DNA of 22,917 nucleotides, taken from Pseudomonadota bacterium. Lineage in GTDB: Bacteria > Myxococcota_A > Polyangia > Polyangiales > Polyangiaceae. Within the stretch, counting starts at the first letter, position 1. Each line of letters begins with the position of its first letter. The DNA lies in assembly GCA_023398955.1 (NCBI GenBank), contig JAEWRL010000247.1, forward strand, positions 1 to 22,917. Reading direction: 5' to 3'. The notes under the pieces are model-generated. The model was not told the DNA's origin. It ran no database searches and saw only the letters and a list, made by a program, of their open reading frames with translations. The position numbers were made by a program, and so were the translations under genes. Positions 7,487-14,811 of the stretch are shown here, in pieces.

Positions 7487-8773
7487 TTGGGGCGGTTGGG
7501 ATTGCAAGAGGGCTGGGTTTGGGTGGATCCTCGGTTCACCTTGGACGAGCTCTTTCCTCGACAAGCATTCGACGACGTAGGGGCGCCCCGTGTCCTGGCT
7601 GTCTTCGCATCCGAACCCTCTCGGGTGCGTCGAGCCATCGTCGAGGCGTCGGAGCGTCGCCCTCGGACGCCCACCGTCGTGACAGTCGACTGGCAGACAG
7701 TGCCCCGCCTCGACGAAGAGCTCGATCTCCTGCTCATGGCCATCGCGGACGCGGCGTTGTCGCTGTGGCCGCAGTGGTACTCGAGCGTGGAGGAGCGCTT
7801 CGAGCTGGTGGATCGAGCGAAATGGCCGCGTGCGGAGGTCGAGTGTCGCCTCGCCAGGGCTCAAGGGGCGGTCTCTGGGGTCTCGGGGGCCTGGTTTCGT
7901 CGCGCCTGGAGCGCCTGCCAGGAGGGTCGGCGCCCCGTGTTGAAGGGGGTTCCCTCCGCCGAGCAGCTTCGCCAGCTGGCGCTTGCCCTCGATCCGCAGG
8001 GCCCGTTGCTGGTGCTCACCATCGCCGCAGAGCAGAGCCCGCGGACCCGCGTGCTCGCGCTCGCGCGCGCCGCGGAGTGGCTCGCCGCTCAGGCGCGCAC
8101 CATGACAGTGCTCGTCGTGCCCGAGAGCTGGCAGGACTACCGCGAGCTCGATTGCGTCAACTACGGTGCGCTGCACTGGGACGCTTGGAGAGCTGCGCAG
8201 GTTGCTGCGGGGTCGGAGGCAGCGGCGGCGCGGACTGCGAGTGAAGCACTCGAGCCCCCCGCGGCGGACGAGGTGCTCGGCACGGCGGACGAGGTGTTCG
8301 GCACGGCGGACGAGGTGTTCGGCACGGTGGACGAGGTGTTCGGCACGGCGGACGAGGTGTTCGGCACGGTGGAGCCGGTGCTCGGTGACGCGCCGCGCGT
8401 CGTCGTCGAGCCGGCCATTGGCATGCCCCACCCGGGGAGCAAGGTCGAGAGGAAGCTCTATGAGCACCTCATGAGCGACGCCGAGCTCCGGGAGCTCTTT
8501 CGGTTCAACGTGCGCGTCTTCGGGTTCGGGGACCAGCCGTACTACGTCGACCTGCACTGGCCCGAGGGGCGCCTCGTCGTCGAGATAGACGGGGACGACC
8601 ACCGGGGAATGCTCAAGTTCCGGGATGACCGTGAACGCGACTATCGGCTGCTGCTCGCCGGCTTCACGGTGCTGCGCGTCACCAATAGTGAGGTCATCGA
8701 GCGCGTCATGGACGTGCTGGAGAAGATTCGCAGCGTCGTATGTCACTGCCATAAGATTCGGAGACTGAACTGA
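7487..8773 (+). CDS. DUF559/Vsr-like nuclease-domain protein, cassette gene 1
   Basis: A 428-residue protein of two parts joined by a repeat linker. The N-terminal 250 residues match nothing I recognise; their alternating strands and helices (for example LVLTIAAEQSPRTRVLALARAAEWL and TMTVLVVPES) suggest an alpha/beta fold. Residues 260-301 are a seven-residue repeat (ADEVFGT). The C-terminal part is a DUF559-type PD-(D/E)XK nuclease: VERKLYEHL with E321, YYVDLHW with D355, VVEIDGDDHRG with E366 and D368, then DRERDYRLLLAGFTVLRVTNSEV. All acidic residues expected for metal-dependent cleavage are present. The start is uncertain: no ATG or GTG lies upstream in frame, and TTG at 7487, 7496 or 7502 are possible. 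Its stop overlaps the next start as TGATG, so it is translationally coupled. By inference it cuts nucleic acid for the operon. Confidence 0.75.
   Translation: MGRLGLQEGWVWVDPRFTLDELFPRQAFDDVGAPRVLAVFASEPSRVRRAIVEASERRPRTPTVVTVDWQTVPRLDEELDLLLMAIADAALSLWPQWYSSVEERFELVDRAKWPRAEVECRLARAQGAVSGVSGAWFRRAWSACQEGRRPVLKGVPSAEQLRQLALALDPQGPLLVLTIAAEQSPRTRVLALARAAEWLAAQARTMTVLVVPESWQDYRELDCVNYGALHWDAWRAAQVAAGSEAAAARTASEALEPPAADEVLGTADEVFGTADEVFGTVDEVFGTADEVFGTVEPVLGDAPRVVVEPAIGMPHPGSKVERKLYEHLMSDAELRELFRFNVRVFGFGDQPYYVDLHWPEGRLVVEIDGDDHRGMLKFRDDRERDYRLLLAGFTVLRVTNSEVIERVMDVLEKIRSVVCHCHKIRRLN
8264..8389 (+). repeat. 21-base in-frame tandem repeat, nuclease linker
   Basis: Five full copies (8264-8368) and one diverged copy of gcggacgaggtgttcggcacg, encoding ADEVFGT or VDEVFGT. 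It separates the unknown N-terminal half from the nuclease domain; the acidic, Gly-containing unit should form a flexible tether. Confidence 0.92.
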
Positions 8774-9549
8774 TGTCCTATCGTCCGACCCCCAAACAGG
8801 CCTTATTTCTCTGGAAGATGATCACGGGGGAGGCTCCCGAGGTGCGCGAGCCTCAGAAGAGCAAAGCCAAGCCGGATCTCCACCCGAAGAAGGAACGGCA
8901 GCCGCTCATCGACAATGGTTTTCTCGAGACGGAGCGGCGCAAGTCGGGCAAGAGCAGCGCCGAGCACCTGATCCTCACGGACCGCGCTTGGGCTTGGGCC
9001 GCGAGCTGCTCGGACGTCGAGATCATGAAGTCGAACTCCCGGGAAGGCGCTGTGGCCCTGCAGGGACTCTTGCGACGGCTCATCCCGGCCCTCGAGCGTC
9101 ACGGGATCCCACTGGCGGCGCTCTTCACCGCGACTGATGAGCCCCCGGAGCCGGCCGTCCTTTCCTCGCCGACCCTGCCGAGCTCGCCGACCCTGCCGAG
9201 TTCGCCGACCCTGTCGAGCTCGCCGACCCTGCCGAACTCGCCGGGCCCGCTGCCGTTCTCCGAGGTAGGCGGCTCCTCGCGCCGGGATCTGCTCGAGACG
9301 CGGGTGCTCGAGGCATGCCGTCAGATCACCGGAGGAAGCCGGGAGGTGCCGGTGCGCCTCTCGACGCTGAGAGCCCGCTTGAGCGACGTCGGGGCAGAGG
9401 CCTTGGACGCGGCGGTGCACCAGCTGCGGCAATCGGACAGCATCGCGCTCTATCGCGACGACAACGCCGCGACCGTCACCGAGGAGGACGCCCGCGCAGC
9501 GATCATGGTTGGCGACGCTCCACGACACCTGCTCTACCTGAAGGCATGA
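8773..9549 (+). CDS. Probable double winged-helix protein, cassette gene 2
   Basis: A 258-residue protein that I do not recognise as a named family. Residues 1-78 have a winged-helix look: TPKQALFLWKMITGE as a first helix, PLIDNGFLETERRKSGK as a recognition helix and wing, then AEHLILTDRAWAWA. Residues 171-257 look like a second one: LLETRVLEACRQITG, VRLSTLRARL, AEALDAAVHQLRQSDSIALYRDD, ending in a HLLYL strand. Between them is a Pro/Ser linker with a six-residue repeat (SSPTLP). No catalytic residues are evident. It overlaps both neighbours (TGATG upstream, ATGA downstream), which implies fixed stoichiometry with the nuclease and the ATPase. By inference it is a DNA-binding adaptor or regulator subunit. 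Confidence 0.65.
   Translation: MSYRPTPKQALFLWKMITGEAPEVREPQKSKAKPDLHPKKERQPLIDNGFLETERRKSGKSSAEHLILTDRAWAWAASCSDVEIMKSNSREGAVALQGLLRRLIPALERHGIPLAALFTATDEPPEPAVLSSPTLPSSPTLPSSPTLSSSPTLPNSPGPLPFSEVGGSSRRDLLETRVLEACRQITGGSREVPVRLSTLRARLSDVGAEALDAAVHQLRQSDSIALYRDDNAATVTEEDARAAIMVGDAPRHLLYLKA
9163..9252 (+). repeat. 18-base in-frame tandem repeat, adaptor linker
   Basis: Four close copies and a diverged fifth of agctcgccgaccctgccg, encoding SSPTLP. It lies exactly between the two probable winged-helix domains. Confidence 0.9.
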
Positions 9550-12500
9550 CCATGCTCGATGCTCTGAAAGCGCTGCGGCGCGTGGACTTCGATTGGACCG
9601 CTCACATCGACAGGATCTGGACGGACGCGTGGGGCGACATCGACGAGCTGCAAGCCCCGGCTCGCCGCGAGCTCGAGCTGCGGCTCGAGGATTTCGTCGA
9701 TGCGCGCTCCGAGCACTCTCCCTTGGGTGTGCCCCTCCTGGGCGCTGCCGGTTCGGGGAAGACGCACCTGCTCGGGGTGCTGCGCCGGCAGGTCGTCGCC
9801 AAGGGCGTGTTCTTCGTGCTGGCGGACATGACCGACGTGAAGGACTTCTGGGAGACCATCCTGCTCGGCTATCTCCGCTCTCTGCAGCAGCCGGGTCGCG
9901 GAGGTCGTCGCCAGCTGGACCTGTGGCTCATGGGTATCATCCAGTGCTTCGGGTCGGGCGTGCAGCGGGCCATGGGCATCCCGGAGCAGCGCCCTCCACG
10001 GCTCATCAACACCTGCAACGACCTCATCGCCGCCGTGGGCGCCTCGCACCGCGACAGCTGCAGGGAGCACGTGGATGTCCTGCGGGCGCTCCTGCTCTTC
10101 GCCTGTGACCACGACGACATCAACGACCTTGGCTACAAGTGGCTGCAAGGCGTGGGCATCGATGAGGGGGAGCGTTCGCACTTCGGGTTCCGGGAGGCGC
10201 ACAAGAGTCCTCTGCAGATCGTGCGCGGGCTCTCCTGGATGCTGTCCTTGGTGGGGCCCACAGTACTGTGCCTGGACCAGCTCGATGCCATCGTTGCCGA
10301 GCATAACCTCGTCGCCGCCACGCCCGTGGAGGAGTCCTCGGCGCAGACCCTGGCGTCCCTCGGTATCATCCAGGGCATCGCTGGCGGGCTCATGGCTTTG
10401 CGCGACGTCACGCGTCGCACCCTGACCGTCGTCTCGACCCTGCAGGTGACCTGGGACATCCTGCGGCGGCGCTCCACGGTCAGCATGGCGGATCGCTTCG
10501 AGCCTGCCTTGCACCTCGAGGCGTTCAATCCCGTGGACGCCGTGCGGCGCCTGGTGCTCGAGCGGCTCCAGCGCGGCTACCGCGAGGTAGGCTTCCAGCC
10601 GCAGTACTCGACCTACCCCTTCAAAGACGGTTTCTTCGAGAAATACCGGCACAACACGCCACGTGAGGTGCTCAAGGCCTGTGACGCGCACCGCCGCTCG
10701 TGCCGGAACACGGGAGTCGTCGTGGAGGCTGGGTCCGGTGGAGCGACAGCGCCCCCGCCTCCGTCGCGGCCGACCAGGGACTTCGTCGCCATCGAGGGGC
10801 GTATCCGGGAGCTCGCTGCACAGGCCGATATCGCGGCGCTGCTCGCCGACGACAGCGAACGCAAGCTCGACCGTCTGGTGGAGGCAGGTTGTCAGGCCCT
10901 GATCATGGAGAACCCCCTCGTCTCCGCCGTGCTCGCGCGGCTCGACCGGGACTTCATGGCGACGGGTCCCTACGACCCACTCCATGCGCGTATTTGCCTG
11001 GTCCTCACTCACCAAGCGGAGCGCGAGCGGCATCATTCCTTCCGCTTCCTGCAGAAGCGGCACCACCTGGCCTTCCAGGCACGCCTCAAGGCTGCCATGA
11101 CAGCGGCGGGGATCGATCAGGCTCTCGCGTTTCGTCGGCTCACAGTGTTGCGCGTGGGGGCTGCGCCTTCGGGGCCAGCGACGGAGCGCCTATTGAAGGA
11201 GCTCGCTGACCGCGGTGGCCGCTTGCTGGAGCCGCCCGAGGCCGAGCTCAGGCTGCTCTGGGCCCTCGCGCAGCTCCTGAAGCCAGACTGCGAGCCAGAG
11301 GAGCTCGAGCCATGGCTGCAGCACGAGAGGCCCGTGTCGCGGCTCTCCATCTTCGAGGACGCTGCCCGCTGGCTCTTCGATGACCTGCGAGCGAGGGCGA
11401 AGGACTCACTGGGGCAAAGCGTGCCTGCGCCGCCTGCGTCCTCGACCGCCGCGCTGGTGCCGCCTCCCGCGTCCTCGACCGCCGCGCTGGTGCCGCCGCC
11501 CGCGGTTCCTGAGCCGTTCTCGTCGCTAGCGTCGCCCGAGCCGCCCGCGTCGCCAGCATCGTTGCCTCCGCTGGCCCCCAGAGTATCCGCCACCGAGATC
11601 CCGCTGGGACAGATGGCGGGCGGGGCAGGGACCCTGAGCGTCTCCTTGGGGTCGCTGACGAATCACACGTGCGTCCTGGCGGGCTCCGGCTCCGGCAAGA
11701 CGGTGCTGCTGAGACGGCTGGTGGAGGAGGCGGCGCTCGTTGGCGTGCCCAGCATCGTCATCGATGGCGCCAACGACCTCGCGCGGCTCGGGGATGGCTG
11801 GCCACAGCGGCCTCCGAGCTTCACCGACTCGGATCAGGCGAAGGCCGACCGCTATCGATCGGCGGTGGAGGTGGTCGTGTGGACCCCCGGCATCGTGAGC
11901 GGCAATCCGCTGACCTTCAATCCCATCCCCGACTTTGCGGCGATCGGGGACACCGGCCGCGCCGAGGAGATCGAGGACCAGCGCCAAGCGGCCGTGGCCA
12001 TGGCGCGTTCCAGCCTCGAGCCGCTCGTGGCACCGGGGAACGGCGCCAAGGACAAGAAGGCACGCGCCATCCTGGCGTCGGCCTTGGACGTCTTTGCCCG
12101 GAGCGGGGGCGGGGCTCTCCCGGCGCTCATCGGGCTCCTCCAGGAACCTCCCGAGCACGTCATCGATGGCTACAAGGACGGAGAGAAGATCGCGCAGGGG
12201 CTCGCGGAGCTGCTGCTGTCAGCGACGAAGACGGACCCGCTGCTCGCGGGTGGCGGGGCCCCCCTCGATCCGGCGCGGCTCCTGCGCTCCAGCAGTCCCA
12301 AGAAGACGCGCATCTCCGTCATCAACCTGAGCGGGTTGCATGGCCTGGAGACGCAGCAGAAGTTCCTGAACCAGCTGTCGATGAGCCTCTTCACTTGGAT
12401 TAAACAGCACCCCGCGCAACCCGGGTCGCTGCTCGGCCTGCTCGTGCTCGACGAAGCCAAGGACTTCATTCCCTCGGGCAAGGCCGTGCCCTGCCGCGAC

Positions 12501-12851
12501 AACATGCTGCGTCTCGTCGCGCAGGCTCGAAAGTACGGCTTGGGCATGCTCTTCGCGACCCAGGCGCCCAGAAGCATCGATCACAACGTCGTGGCAAACT
12601 GCTCCACCCTCATCGCGGGGCGCACGAACTCCCCCGCCGCCATCGAAACCATCCAGCAGCTCATGCACAACAAGGGAGGCGGCGCGAGCGACGTCGCGAA
12701 GCTGCCCCGGGGCGCCTTCTACGCTTCGACGGTGGCGCACCCCAAGCCCGTCAAGCTGCTCACCTCCCTGTGCCTGTCCTACCACCCTTCGAGTCCTCCG
12801 GACGAGTCGGGGGTCGTCGAGCGCGCCCGCAGGAGCAGGGGGGTCGCATAA
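9546..12851 (+). CDS. Tandem AAA / HerA-FtsK-like ATPase, cassette gene 3
   Basis: An 1101-residue ATPase with two P-loop domains. The N-terminal one has LGAAGSGKTHLL (Walker A, 66-73) and VLCLDQLD (Walker B, D244) in an AAA/STAND-like arrangement reminiscent of BREX ATPases. A helical middle region follows, then a Pro/Ala linker at about 625-675. The C-terminal domain is HerA/FtsK-type: AGSGSGKTVLL (713-719), LVLDEAKDF (D969, E970), then KYGLGMLFATQAPRSID with the Gln of the family's third motif, and NCSTLIAGRTNS. Such domains form hexameric DNA-translocating rings. The start at 9546 gives an ATGA overlap with gene 2; an earlier in-frame ATG at 9315 would run 231 bases inside that gene and encodes Arg-rich, unconserved sequence. 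Together with the nuclease and adaptor it resembles HerA-nuclease defence systems, but the pairing is not one I can name. Confidence 0.85.
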   Translation: MTMLDALKALRRVDFDWTAHIDRIWTDAWGDIDELQAPARRELELRLEDFVDARSEHSPLGVPLLGAAGSGKTHLLGVLRRQVVAKGVFFVLADMTDVKDFWETILLGYLRSLQQPGRGGRRQLDLWLMGIIQCFGSGVQRAMGIPEQRPPRLINTCNDLIAAVGASHRDSCREHVDVLRALLLFACDHDDINDLGYKWLQGVGIDEGERSHFGFREAHKSPLQIVRGLSWMLSLVGPTVLCLDQLDAIVAEHNLVAATPVEESSAQTLASLGIIQGIAGGLMALRDVTRRTLTVVSTLQVTWDILRRRSTVSMADRFEPALHLEAFNPVDAVRRLVLERLQRGYREVGFQPQYSTYPFKDGFFEKYRHNTPREVLKACDAHRRSCRNTGVVVEAGSGGATAPPPPSRPTRDFVAIEGRIRELAAQADIAALLADDSERKLDRLVEAGCQALIMENPLVSAVLARLDRDFMATGPYDPLHARICLVLTHQAERERHHSFRFLQKRHHLAFQARLKAAMTAAGIDQALAFRRLTVLRVGAAPSGPATERLLKELADRGGRLLEPPEAELRLLWALAQLLKPDCEPEELEPWLQHERPVSRLSIFEDAARWLFDDLRARAKDSLGQSVPAPPASSTAALVPPPASSTAALVPPPAVPEPFSSLASPEPPASPASLPPLAPRVSATEIPLGQMAGGAGTLSVSLGSLTNHTCVLAGSGSGKTVLLRRLVEEAALVGVPSIVIDGANDLARLGDGWPQRPPSFTDSDQAKADRYRSAVEVVVWTPGIVSGNPLTFNPIPDFAAIGDTGRAEEIEDQRQAAVAMARSSLEPLVAPGNGAKDKKARAILASALDVFARSGGGALPALIGLLQEPPEHVIDGYKDGEKIAQGLAELLLSATKTDPLLAGGGAPLDPARLLRSSSPKKTRISVINLSGLHGLETQQKFLNQLSMSLFTWIKQHPAQPGSLLGLLVLDEAKDFIPSGKAVPCRDNMLRLVAQARKYGLGMLFATQAPRSIDHNVVANCSTLIAGRTNSPAAIETIQQLMHNKGGGASDVAKLPRGAFYASTVAHPKPVKLLTSLCLSYHPSSPPDESGVVERARRSRGVA
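11436..11501 (+). repeat. 33-base in-frame tandem duplication, ATPase linker
   Basis: Two nearly identical 33-base units (11436-11468, 11469-11501) encoding the 11-residue word ASSTAALVPPP. They lie in the Pro/Ala-rich tether between the two ATPase halves, followed by looser Ser-Pro-Glu repeats. Confidence 0.88.
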
Positions 12852-12906
12852 CCGCATGGTGGCTGACCGTGCGAGCCTGCCGCCTCGTGGGGCCTGCGTT
12901 AATTCT

Positions 12907-12921
12907 CACATGAAATATGTG
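12907..12921. promoter_or_regulatory. Perfect 5-5-5 dyad CACAT-gaaat-ATGTG
   Basis: An inverted repeat with perfect five-base arms, 57 bases after the ATPase stop. It is not kept as a palindrome in the second leader copy, so it may be a local site or chance. Confidence 0.25.
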
Positions 12922-13009
12922 CAAGCCTGCGGCTTCGTTGAGCTCTTCACCTGGTTTGCCCTCTTGGGCATGCGGACATCAATGGGGAGATGACAGGCGC
13001 CGCGGATGG

Positions 13010-13027
13010 AGCTTTCATGAGAGAGCT
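13010..13027. promoter_or_regulatory. Candidate WYL operator, copy A
   Basis: AGCTTTC-atga-GAGAGCT: arms pair at 6 of 7 positions. It lies 45 bases before the WYL start codon. The same 18-base layout recurs at 14922-14939 in the second leader with a different single mismatch, which suggests selection on the dyad. Regulator binding is inferred. Confidence 0.4.
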
Positions 13028-13072
13028 TCGGGGCCGCCTTGGGGGCGCCACCCGGTTCGTGCAGGGTGTTTC

Positions 13073-14119
13073 ATGTCGCAGCGAAAGAAGCAAGGACTGG
13101 CCAGGCTGTGGCAGCTCGTCACGTTGCTCGATCGCTCGCACAACGGGATCACCATGACGCAGCTCCAAGAGCGGCTTGGAATGAGCCGGGCCTCGGTCTA
13201 CCGCTACCTGGACGACCTCGCTAGGGCCGGCGTCGGGGTGGCGCGTGAAACAGTCACCGGGGAGACTCGCTTGCGCCTGCTGGGCAAGGGACTGCCGGCG
13301 ATCACACCCACGCCGCGGCAGCTCGCGGCGCTCCACTTCGCGCGCCAGGCCCTTGACGCCTGGGAGGGCACCGACGTCGTGGAGCAGCTGGACGCGCTGC
13401 TGGCCCGTTGGGGATGCTTGCCGCAGGAGAGCATCGCTGCGTCGCGGCGCCGCTTGGCCGGCAGCGCGCCCGCCTTGCTGCGCACCATCGAAACGGCCCT
13501 GCGCGACGGGGTGCGTGTCGCCATCGAGTACCAGGGCACGAACGACACCGTGCCGCGGCGGCGGGAGGTCGAGCCCGTGGTCCTCCACGAGCAGAAGGGA
13601 GAGGTGTACCTGCTTGGCTACGACCACGAGCGGACCGCCTACCGCACCTACAAGGTGGCGCGCATCACGTCCGCCCAGGCCCTCGCCCAGCGCGTCTCGG
13701 ATCACAGCGCCCTCGACCCGAAGCAGGCCTTCGCCAAGTCCGTGAAGGTGTGGCGGAGTGCAGAGCTGGAGAGCGTCGTCGTGCGGCTCTCCGCTGGCGT
13801 GGCGCGCTACGCGACCGAGTATCCGCTCTCTGCCGAGCAGACAGTGGAGGCTTTCGGCGACGGCTCGGTAGTAGTGCGCGCCAAGGTGCCGGGTGTGACG
13901 GAGGCGATGCGCTGGGTGCTCTCTTGGGGCAAGGAGGCCGAAGCGATTGCCCCCCAGGCGCTCCGTGACGCCGTGCGCGCCCAGGTGGAGGGTGCGGTGG
14001 CGGGTTACCGCGCCGGAGAGCGCGCGAGCGGCTTGCGGAAGGGCGTCGCGTCGCGGCCCGCTGAAGCCGAGGAAAGCGCCGAAGACAGGGAGGCCCCCTC
14101 CGAGGCGCGGCGGGCGTAG
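13073..14119 (+). CDS. WYL-domain winged-helix transcriptional regulator
   Basis: A 348-residue regulator. The N-terminal winged helix (about 1-70) contains GITMTQLQERLGMSRASVYRYLDDLARAG, a standard helix-turn-helix with wing. A middle WYL domain (about 130-205) contains VRVAIEYQG, REVEPVVLHEQKGEVYLLGYD and RTYKVARI. A C-terminal WCX-like domain (about 225-310) includes ATEYPLSAEQTVEAFGDGSVVVRAKV and MRWVLSWGKEAEAIAP. WYL proteins sense ligands such as nucleic acids or nucleotides and often sit in defence and CRISPR loci. I chose ATG 13073 because the fold begins there and the sequence matches the duplicated leader; the in-frame ATG at 12917 would add 52 residues without domain character. The AGGG just upstream is a modest ribosome site. 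It lies between the nuclease cassette and the Cas operon and probably regulates one or both. The C-terminal 30 residues are charged and unconserved. Confidence 0.9.
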   Translation: MSQRKKQGLARLWQLVTLLDRSHNGITMTQLQERLGMSRASVYRYLDDLARAGVGVARETVTGETRLRLLGKGLPAITPTPRQLAALHFARQALDAWEGTDVVEQLDALLARWGCLPQESIAASRRRLAGSAPALLRTIETALRDGVRVAIEYQGTNDTVPRRREVEPVVLHEQKGEVYLLGYDHERTAYRTYKVARITSAQALAQRVSDHSALDPKQAFAKSVKVWRSAELESVVVRLSAGVARYATEYPLSAEQTVEAFGDGSVVVRAKVPGVTEAMRWVLSWGKEAEAIAPQALRDAVRAQVEGAVAGYRAGERASGLRKGVASRPAEAEESAEDREAPSEARRA

Positions 14120-14158
14120 GGGCAAGCGCGGCAGTCCCGACAAGTCTTGGTTGGTAGG

Positions 14159-14180
14159 CCGCGCGCGCCGTTTCGCGCGG
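14159..14180 (+). terminator. GC-rich hairpin downstream of the WYL gene
   Basis: CCGCGCG-8 bases-CGCGCGG, a perfect seven-base stem 40 bases after the WYL stop codon. No T tract follows, so it may slow or process transcripts instead of ending them. Confidence 0.3.
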
Positions 14181-14229
14181 GCTCTCAGAAGTTAAACACA
14201 TCCAGGCGGAGATGGAAGGATGCTGGGCG

Positions 14230-14443
14230 CGGTCACGGTCACGGTCACGCAAGACGGTTCACGCTATCGATGAGCTTTGTGAGCATCGCTGCGGTGCGGT
14301 CCGCCAGGTCTTGAGCGAGGATGATATCACCCAGCTGTGCCAGTGCGCATCGGTAGGCATCCAGCTGATGAAGTTGGTTCCGACGTCGACGTTGGTTCGG
14401 CTCAGGATCCGTGGGGCGAGTGCCGTGAACGTGACCGTGACCG
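14230..14443. repeat. 20-base inverted repeat pair enclosing about 170 bases
   Basis: The left arm 14230-14249 (built of ggtcac hexamers) and the right arm 14424-14443 are reverse complements at 19 of 20 positions. They enclose a small minus-strand frame. The arrangement looks like a miniature inverted-repeat element; no flanking target duplication was identified. Confidence 0.65.
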
Positions 14444-14460
14444 GGTTTCACTGAGTTCAT
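14245..14460 (-). pseudogene. Possible remnant of a four-helix-bundle (S23-like) protein gene
   Basis: A 71-residue frame. The first 27 residues are encoded by the right inverted-repeat arm and neighbouring sequence and do not look like protein. The rest (LDAYRCALAQLGDIILA, then ADRTAAMLTKLIDSVNRL) resembles the last two helices of the small four-helix-bundle proteins that are frequent and repeated in myxobacterial genomes. If so, the N-terminal half is lost. The stop codon lies inside the left inverted-repeat arm. The family call is tentative. Confidence 0.35.
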
Positions 14461-14509
14461 GGGGTTTCATCGGTCACCCGCGCTCTCGAGTTGCACGTGT
14501 TCTTAACGT

Positions 14510-14761
14510 TCATGCTCGGAAGCGCTGAACTTGAGCTTCGCGAAGGACAGGATTCCGCTGGAACTTGACAAAGGCGTCCACGAGGGCTGCATCTCGCTGT
14601 TCGGGATTGTCGAAGTAGCAATTGTGGGTAGTTGTTCTCCGAGTGACCTTCCAGACGCCTTCGATGGCATTGAGTTCTGGCGAGTAGGCTGGTAGCCGGC
14701 AGAGCTCGATGCGATGGTGATTCTCAGCAAGCCAGGCGACTCGCGGCGGATGGAAAGACAA
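14510..14761 (-). pseudogene. C-terminal fragment of an IS630-type transposase
   Basis: An 83-residue frame matching only the end of an IS630/Tc1-type DDE transposase: FHPPRVAWLAENHHRIEL leads to LPAYSPELNAIEGVW, whose Glu is the third catalytic residue, followed by the family's THN segment and the final helix (RDAALVDAFVKFQ). A stop codon precedes the fragment in frame, and the first two acidic residues of the active site are absent, so it cannot transpose by itself. The apparent start is a TTG. No terminal inverted repeats were identified. It marks past insertion between the WYL gene and the Cas operon. Confidence 0.75.
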
Positions 14762-14811
14762 TTCTTCTCAGACGGCCTGGATCTGTTTGGTGCTCAGCCG
14801 TCAGGCTCGCC

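Larger units (their letters stand above)
12901..13099 (+). repeat. WYL-gene leader, copy A of a duplicated region
   Basis: The region between the ATPase gene and the WYL gene, including the first codons of the latter, is similar to 14812-15007 upstream of csb1. Clear blocks are the AxTTCTCxCxTGAAA match at 12901-12915, tgacag at 12990-12995, gatggagct-tcatg at 13005-13019, and an identical run from atgtcgcagcgaaa at 13073. Spacing between blocks differs by at most four bases. This is common ancestry, not chance. Confidence 0.8.

Noticed and set aside
9315..9545. Upstream ATG for the dual ATPase
   Set aside because: It would place 77 Arg/Gly-rich residues inside gene 2 in another frame; the ATGA overlap at 9546 is far more typical.
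7487..12851. Assignment of the three-gene cassette to BREX or Dnd/Ssp
   Set aside because: No PglZ-type phosphatase, DNA methyltransferase or sulfur-modification gene is present next to it, and the DUF559 nuclease partner does not fit those systems as I know them.
12917..13072. Upstream ATG for the WYL regulator
   Set aside because: The extra 52 residues have no domain character, and the duplicated leader places the start at 13073.
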